NCBI GenBank assembly: GCA_034696485.1
Contig: JAQIWT010000126.1
Span: forward strand, 1-32,976
Direction of reading: 5' to 3'
DNA length: 32,976 nucleotides
Origin: Isohypsibius dastychi
Lineage: Eukaryota > Tardigrada > Eutardigrada > Parachela > Isohypsibiidae
The notes beneath the pieces are model-generated. The model saw nothing but the letters and a program-made list of their open reading frames with translations, did not search any database and was not told the DNA's origin. A program made the position numbers and the translations under genes. Numbering within the stretch: the stretch's first letter is position 1; every line of letters starts with the position of its first letter. Positions 28,082-32,976 of this stretch are shown here, one piece after another.

Positions 28082-28094
28082 CCCCCCCCCCCCC
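28082..28094. repeat. C13 homopolymer
   Basis: Thirteen consecutive C between the mariner-like ORF and the GPCR gene. Confidence 0.95.
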
Positions 28095-28288
28095 ATCCTT
28101 AAGACACCCTTGCTTTCGTGCATCGTAGCTTTATTATCAGTAATAAAAATCCATCGAAATCAAAAAACGAATTATTCTGAGAATAACATCTAATTTCGAA
28201 GGATTTAATTCACCAATTAACCTGTACATGAAGGAGCGCATAACTCTTCTCTCGCTACACCACCCTTGTAGCGCGTGCACACACCATA

Positions 28289-28296
28289 TATATAAA
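28289..28296 (+). promoter_or_regulatory. Candidate TATA box of the GPCR gene
   Basis: TATATAAA lies about 90 nt before the GPCR start codon, in an 'acaccatatatataaatacacac' type AT/AC context. Position and sequence fit a TATA element, but the context is low complexity. Confidence 0.3.
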
Positions 28297-28384
28297 TACA
28301 CACATAGACATATACGTGCTTACAATCCGTCCAGCCTTATCAGGATACTGTTGATGAAGACGAATACCTCCAAGAGGTCACAAG

Positions 28385-29404
28385 ATGAATATTTCATCAT
28401 GGCAGCATGATTCAAACAGAACCATTCCCTCGGGTAACAGTTCCAGCTTTTCCAATTGGATCCTTGAAAATAAACATCAACTTCATGTTCTTATTTGGGT
28501 TTCGGTGGTAGCATGTGCCGGCGGTGCTATTCTGGATCTGCTCTTGATCATCGCGATTTCGTCGAAAAGAGAACTTCGCCAAGGTTCTGGCATTCTGATA
28601 ATTTACACCATACTTCTCAACTTTATTTTCGCCGCAATCCACGTTCCACTCAGCTTATTCACAATTGCTCGCTACTTTTTCGATGGGGTTCTTCAGAACC
28701 AAGTCTTTTGTTTGGGAACTATCTTTTCCTTCACCGCCACACGCTACACCGAACTCTGGATCGAGCTGTTTTTGGCAATCAGCAGATTTTGTGCGACCTT
28801 CTATCCTACTAGATGCACAGTTTGGAAAAACGGGAAATTTCACGCCCTGCTAATTCTGCTGTCAACCACCATTGGGGTCAGCACTCAACTTCCAGTACTA
28901 TTTGGCATTGGTGCTTCTTACGACACAGGTCCGCCATGGTACGCGTGCCGGCCAATAATCAATCACCCATGGAAGCACATGCTTGGAGTCATGGTTGGTC
29001 ACTATGTGCCGGTTGTCAGCATGGCGGTCATCTATATTGTTCTCTGCCTGAAAAACGTGTTCTCTCGTTGTAAAATTCCTGTTGCTGCAAATTTGGCGTC
29101 AAGAGGAGCCCACGTTCGCCGTAGCAACATGACGCTCATGTTGGCCATTTTCTTTTTCTGGTCGACAGTCATTCAAGTACCCGCCTCTTTTATCGGGGAC
29201 ATTGCCATGCACAATCCATTAGTCCGTTTATGGATCCGGCTGTTCAGCTTGTTGACGGTGACAGCTTCTCCGGTAAACATGAGTTATCGCGGGTTGATGT
29301 CTGTAATTAGATGTTATGCTTTTCAGATCATCTTCATCGTACTGAGCCGCGATAATCAACAGCAGATTAAGGTCATTGGGAAAAATATCTGCTGCTGCAT
29401 TTAA
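28385..29404 (+). CDS. Rhodopsin-like (class A) G-protein-coupled receptor, intronless
   Basis: A 339-residue single-exon receptor; the ligand is unknown.

The N-terminus has N-glycosylation sequons at Asn2, Asn11 and Asn18. Seven hydrophobic segments lie at about 34-58, 68-95, 109-135, 152-176, 199-223, 248-275 and 281-303. The class A disulphide pair is present: Cys109 before TM3 and Cys188 in the second extracellular loop (WYACRP). The TM3 end reads AISRFCATFYP, so ISRF stands where DRY is usual. TM1 has Asp51 where Asn1.50 is expected. TM2 lacks the LxxAD motif. TM7 has SPVNMSY in place of NPxxY. The C-terminus ends in Cys-Cys-Cys-Ile, a likely palmitoylation site.

The ATG at 28385 is the first in frame and gives a normal N-terminus. 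The frame is intact despite its repeat-rich surroundings. Such receptors usually belong to lineage-expanded chemosensory or peptide-receptor sets; that is inference here. Confidence 0.87.
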   Translation: MNISSWQHDSNRTIPSGNSSSFSNWILENKHQLHVLIWVSVVACAGGAILDLLLIIAISSKRELRQGSGILIIYTILLNFIFAAIHVPLSLFTIARYFFDGVLQNQVFCLGTIFSFTATRYTELWIELFLAISRFCATFYPTRCTVWKNGKFHALLILLSTTIGVSTQLPVLFGIGASYDTGPPWYACRPIINHPWKHMLGVMVGHYVPVVSMAVIYIVLCLKNVFSRCKIPVAANLASRGAHVRRSNMTLMLAIFFFWSTVIQVPASFIGDIAMHNPLVRLWIRLFSLLTVTASPVNMSYRGLMSVIRCYAFQIIFIVLSRDNQQQIKVIGKNICCCI

Positions 29405-30134
29405 TCTGTGTGAGCCCCGAGTTGGTGACTTCTCTGTCGTGGAATCAAAATTTCGCAAGAGGACTACGTCATAGACTAAGACCTTAACATCCTCTTCTAT
29501 TCAGTTAATGTTAACCTTGAATTTATCAGAAAACCATACGAATTCAGAATCTTTTTTAACTAAAAGAGAAATTTGACGTAAGATCATTATAACTATTACC
29601 GGGGTATCTTCGCTCTATATCCTGCCATGTTTTCTGCTGTTTCAGTTTTTTCCAGTCTCACAAACAGAAACTGTAGAATGTAGATCTTCTATTCGCTCAT
29701 TTCGCTGTTATTTCAATGCACCTCAAGACGGATTTGTTGTTTTCTGGCCGCCCGAAAACGGTTCAAATGGTTGGAAATACACGATATGTAAAAACATGAG
29801 TTCGAATCTTATTCGAAATTTCTAGCTCTGTTATGAAACGCAAAGTAATCTTGAGTAGGACATTGCAATACGGCGTGTTGATGATCGGTTGAATCAACCG
29901 ACACTACAGTAGACAGTTCGTGCTTAAAAATTCCGATGGGAGTATTTTAACCTCCACTTGAAACTGTTCCTCCACCCTCTGCGCATTTTGAACAGCTGTG
30001 AATTCTCAACGAAAATTCCGGTCCTGCGCGTGTTCAGATTAACAGAGTCTACTGTATTAACAACAACTTGTGCCTGATTCGATTTACAAACTCGACTCGC
30101 TGATTCCCGGGGTATCCTTGGATCTGGTCGGAGA
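29405..30134. other. Spacer after the GPCR gene
   Basis: It contains the GPCR 3' UTR and AT-rich sequence without recognisable genes, RNAs or long repeats. A tRNA B-box-like 'gttcgaatc' near 29800 has no matching A box or cloverleaf. Confidence 0.4.
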
Positions 30135-30142
30135 GCTCCGAC

Positions 30143-30447
30143 TAGAGACCTGCACCGTTCAGCTTGAGCTGGACTGAGCTGAACGGAACGGTTTAACCGT
30201 TCCGTTCCGTCCACTGTTTTGGGGAAAGAGTTTCCGTTCCGTTCAGTTCCGCGCTATAAAATCGGTTAAATAAACAGATTTTCCGCTTTTTTCAAATTTT
30301 TCTAGCTGAATCAACAGTTTTAATCAATTTTTCGTTCCGTTCAGTCCATTTCGACGCGGATTTTCTTCCGTCTCGTTCCGTTCAGTTCTAGCAGAAACTG
30401 ATACCGTCCAGTTCCGTCCAGAAAAACGCGAACGGTGTTGGTCTCTA
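30143..30447. mobile_element. hAT-like MITE with perfect 8-bp target duplication
   Basis: A 305-bp element with termini TAGAGACC ... GGTCTCTA (extended TIR TAGAGACCNNCACCGTTC). The 8-bp duplication GCTCCGAC flanks it at 30135-30142 and 30448-30455. The interior is packed with CGTTCCGTTC-type units in both orientations, including the palindrome GGAACGGTTTAACCGTTCC near 30184. Such subterminal repeats are typical of transposase-binding arrays in hAT elements. There is no coding capacity. The fragment at 1201-1241 is a relative. Confidence 0.88.
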
Positions 30448-30470
30448 GCTCCGACACACTGCTGGATTTC

Positions 30471-30484
30471 GGGGGGGGGGGGGG
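30471..30484. repeat. G14 homopolymer
   Basis: Fourteen consecutive G starting 15 bp after the MITE target duplication, followed by 'ttcccccgagg', which makes a G-run/C-run inverted pair. Confidence 0.95.
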
Positions 30485-30832
30485 TTCCCCCGAGGTCGAG
30501 TGAGCTCCCCCTATGGGAGGTGATTTCCCCTGTTCTCCCCTTTCGCTAATAGAAGCGGAGCGGAGCGTGGTCAAATCCACCACTGCTCCGACCCAATTGG
30601 TTGCAGCTTGCAACTGACGATATAACTTGTTGGTGGGATATCCAATTCCGTTTTGTGGCTATCCGCGAAAACAGTCTCACTGGTTCGTGGACGATTTTGA
30701 CTCGATTTTTCATGAGAACAAAGAATTTTGTGGTTCCAACTTCTTGCCAATATCCACCGAATGTCAGGAAATTGATCGACATTTAAAGTAGTTTTAATTC
30801 AAGATGCGTCCGTTCGCGCTTCAGAACAGTTT

Positions 30833-30921
30833 ACGTCTCCGGCAAAAAGAAGTCCTCATTTCGCCCTATCGAATGACTGAGTGGGCAGGCCCAAGTGAGG
30901 ACTTCTTTTTGGCGAAGACGT
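30833..30921. repeat. 29-bp inverted repeat with 31-nt loop
   Basis: The left arm 30833-30861 and right arm 30893-30921 pair at all but three positions around the core AAAAAGAAGTCCTCA/TGAGGACTTCTTTTT. The arrangement could be a tiny foldback element or a transcribed hairpin. No clear target duplication was seen. Confidence 0.85.
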
Positions 30922-31485
30922 ATAAACATAACATACGTCATGCTCTCGATAGAAATCACAGTGTTGTCCAACAGGAAGAATACAGCACGTGTTACTCATG
31001 ATATTGGAAGTTGGAACTGAACATTTGGAACTCCATTTTCCAACTCTCAATGGAGTTAGAACATATGGTGAAATGAAGCTGAAAGCAAAACGTTGGAGTT
31101 TTCCATAAAAGATTGAGTCTGTTTCATCCATTGACCGCCGAGACACTCTCCCTCCCACGAGCGCTACAGAACGGAACAAAACAACCAACCCATGTGTCGC
31201 TTCTTGAGCGCTCCAGCCCAGCTCACAAGTCCCTGGTACTTAGAGTCAGAACCTTTCTTATGGGGCTTGTTGCAGTGGCACTGCGCTATCCAGCAAGGGG
31301 TTACTCACGCTTGTTTTTGACAGAGCTTATCTTTGAAATAAACGACAGATGTTTGACTTACTTTGCGACAGTGGTCGTCTGCTAATTCTCAGAAAACTTT
31401 CGGCACATTCCAAAGCAGCTCGGTTGCAAAGCGGGTTCTTGAGAACGTGAAAAGACCCGCAAAAGTGTGGTCCCTCTTATTCCGA

Positions 31486-31515
31486 TATGCCCAACCGCTT
31501 GAGCGGACGGGCATA
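31486..31515. repeat. 30-bp two-part palindrome
   Basis: TATGCCC-aa-CCGCT-tg-AGCGG-ac-GGGCATA, two perfect stems separated by a symmetrical 2-nt internal mismatch. It could form a cruciform or RNA hairpin, or be a dimer-binding site. Confidence 0.85.
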
Positions 31516-31802
31516 CTATCCCCCGCCCCCCGCTGAATTATCGATGAAGGTGACTGATGGCCCGGTTTTTCTTTTCCGGGGAATTTGCTTGAAATACAGA
31601 ATAGAGAAAAACCATTGAATGAGGTTTTTTTAGAAAATGTAAGAATAAATCAACTTCAGAAAGCGAGTCGTAGGTTGTTGGCTTCTTTCGTTAAATGGCC
31701 GTCCTAATATGATGGGGAAAACGAGCCCTTGTAACATCATCTTACAGCTTAATAGTTTCACCATTTTGTTGTCGTTAGCACAGGGGGATCGATAAGGGCA
31801 CA

Positions 31803-31975
31803 GTATTATATAGTATACTATACTCATCTATACCTCTAGTATGGTGATATAGTATGCTGCAGTATTACTATACTACTGTATATACTATAGTAGTTACTAT
31901 TTCAGTGGTTACATAGTATACCATATTACTTACTGTATCAGTATTAGTAAAGTAACCACACTGTTGCGAAATCTT
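31803..31975. repeat. AT-rich palindromic tract
   Basis: Repeated, degenerate 'agtatactat'-type units in both orientations. It contains the inverted pair GTGGTTAC (31905-31912) and GTAACCAC (31952-31959). Confidence 0.7.
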
Positions 31976-31984
31976 ATGGTTATA

Positions 31985-32012
31985 GGGGGAGGGAGAGGGT
32001 GAGGGGGAAGGG
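31985..32012 (+). other. G-quadruplex-type purine tract
   Basis: Five G-runs of lengths 5, 3, 3, 5 and 3 are separated by one to three nucleotides, meeting the usual G3N1-7 quadruplex rule on the plus strand. It lies directly right of the AT-rich palindromic tract. Confidence 0.8.
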
Positions 32013-32080
32013 AGAGGATGTGGACAAGAATATTTGCATCTCATAGATCTTGATTTCAAAAAACTATTTCTTTACAATGG

Positions 32081-32126
32081 GAACTCATGATTCCATGAAC
32101 TCATGAACTCATGATTGAACTCATGA
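32081..32126. repeat. Four clustered GAACTCATGA units
   Basis: Exact copies at 32081-32090, 32097-32106, 32105-32114 and 32117-32126, spaced 16, 8 and 12 bp apart. Confidence 0.9.
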
Positions 32127-32337
32127 TCTCGCTGGGCAAACTCTTCAAAACGTCGCTCGCTGAATTTCTCAGCGATTACGTTTCACGAGAGCCGTCCCAG
32201 TTAAATTAATAAAATCAGATAATATTTTTGCTGTTTGATGAGCTGTCGACCAGCTTGATCAATCTACGCACTGTGTTAGACGTTTATCTGTTTACATGTG
32301 ACACAAGGTAATTTTGCCAAATGTCCGATATATATGG

Positions 32338-32865
32338 GAGTATGAAATCACAAGAGATCCAGATATTACCAACTACGCGAAGGTAACAAGTCTCACTTAC
32401 TCTTTGGTTCCTGAAGATGCTTTCTTTGGTGAGAGAACAAATGCCATTAAGCTTTATCACAATGCCAGCCGGGCGAAGAAATAAGATGTCTGGTCATCAT
32501 TTCTCAGTATCCATACATCAATCGAACAGTTGAATACCCCATTGGTCCGCCACAGAAAGCAATTTCCCACCTGTTGATCAGCTTCTCGAGTTAATAAAAT
32601 GCAAGATTCTACCGCCAAATGACCCGTCCCTTCCAGTTCTCCCCATTCGGAACGAAAAACTCCCATTTCCGATTTGTCAGATTTGCGCATAACTTAAAAT
32701 CGATGAGACCGGCAATCACAATTCAGAGGAGCGTGCACTCATAATGACATGGTGTACTAATGAAGTTCAGTGGGCCATTGCAGACAGATATCAGATGGTT
32801 ACTATATACTCCGTTTGGCATTATGAACAAAGAAGGGATTTGCTTTTTGTAGAATACCGTGATGT
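32338..32865 (+). pseudogene. Broken protein-primed family-B DNA polymerase relic (Polinton/virus-like)
   Basis: Four short plus-strand reading segments in changing frames resemble successive parts of the 'type B, organellar and viral' DNA polymerase found in Polinton/Maverick-like elements and in many invertebrate genome copies. Segment 1 (32338-32483) has the AFFGGRTNA-type motif with one Gly replaced and ends at TAA. Segment 2 (about 32486-32596) covers the 'SLYPYIN' motif-A region with a changed Leu. Segment 3 (about 32594-32692) has the IKCKILPP and ICQICA parts. Segment 4 (about 32693-32865) has SEERALIMTW and IYSVWHYEQ. Stops or frameshifts fall between every pair. The copy is inactive. 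No terminal repeats, integrase or capsid gene is visible, and its left end is unclear. Confidence 0.75.
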
Positions 32866-32868
32866 CCG

Positions 32869-32959
32869 AAATAGAAGCCCGGGCTACAATTCTTTCGAAG
32901 CTACCGGGTTTGGGCTTCTATTTTGGACTGGGCTTCAATTTCGGGGGGGGGGGGGGGGG
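32869..32959. repeat. Inverted repeat and G17 tract at the right edge
   Basis: AAATAGAAGCCC (32869-32880) pairs perfectly with GGGCTTCTATTT (32912-32923). A second near copy GGGCTTCAATT begins at 32930 and runs into seventeen consecutive G at 32943-32959. Confidence 0.85.
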
Positions 32960-32976
32960 CTTTTTTTTAAAATTTA

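Larger units (their letters stand above)
30456..32337. other. Repeat-rich spacer without recognised genes
   Basis: No ORF here has a recognisable domain. The stretch holds several separately listed structures: two hairpins, an AT-rich palindromic tract, a G-run tract and a short clustered repeat. A further small inverted repeat AACTCCATT/AATGGAGTT lies at 31029-31037 and 31049-31057. Confidence 0.45.

Noticed and set aside
29780-29830. tRNA B-box-like 'gttcgaatc'
   Set aside because: No A box at the proper distance and no cloverleaf folding by eye.

Overview
The window is animal nuclear DNA. Multi-exon genes have introns of about 50-930 bp, GT-AG borders and frequent 'ttttcag' or 'tttttag' acceptors. 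The genes are of metazoan type: NMD endonuclease SMG6, p70 S6 kinase with a TOS motif, a WD40/SOCS-box protein and a rhodopsin-like GPCR. Compact introns and these gene types suggest a small-genome invertebrate, probably an ecdysozoan such as a tardigrade, nematode or arthropod. The sequence alone does not fix the lineage.

Layout. 1-905: minus-strand Ty3/gypsy-type integrase relic, then 1.1 kb of repeat-rich spacer. 2008-11611 (-): SMG6, about 20 exons. 12602-16317 (-): S6 kinase, 16 exons including 16-nt and 12-nt microexons. 17067-19826 (+): WSB-type WD40/SOCS-box protein, 8 exons, divergent from S6K. 20183-22416 (-): an unrecognised 618-residue, mostly disordered protein with a duplicated C-terminal motif; its 3' end converges on WSB. 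22805-26135 (+): glutathionyl-hydroquinone reductase (Xi-class GST, ECM4/YqjG type), 10 exons, with a fresh 652-bp hAT-like foldback element in intron 4. 26136-32976: a gene-poor, repeat-rich flank holding one intact intronless GPCR (28385-29404), a weak mariner-like relic, a 305-bp hAT-like MITE with perfect 8-bp target duplications, long G/C homopolymers, hairpins, and a frame-broken protein-primed family-B DNA polymerase relic at the right edge.

The genes do not form a pathway operon. S6K (growth signalling) and WSB (ubiquitin-ligase adaptor) share an upstream region, as do the 618-residue gene and the reductase. The most unusual signal is the 8-mer ACTTCCGG/CCGGAAGT. It occurs 25 times between 1823 and 26271, and 23 of these are the 9-mer ACTTCCGGT or its complement. 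It is found in exons and introns, in both orientations, and never in the repeat-rich right flank. Less than one copy would be expected by chance in the whole window.

Exon borders were read by eye from splice consensus, reading-frame continuity and family similarity. S6K, WSB, the reductase and the 618-residue gene close in frame across every junction. SMG6 has one unresolved stretch at 5799-6404.
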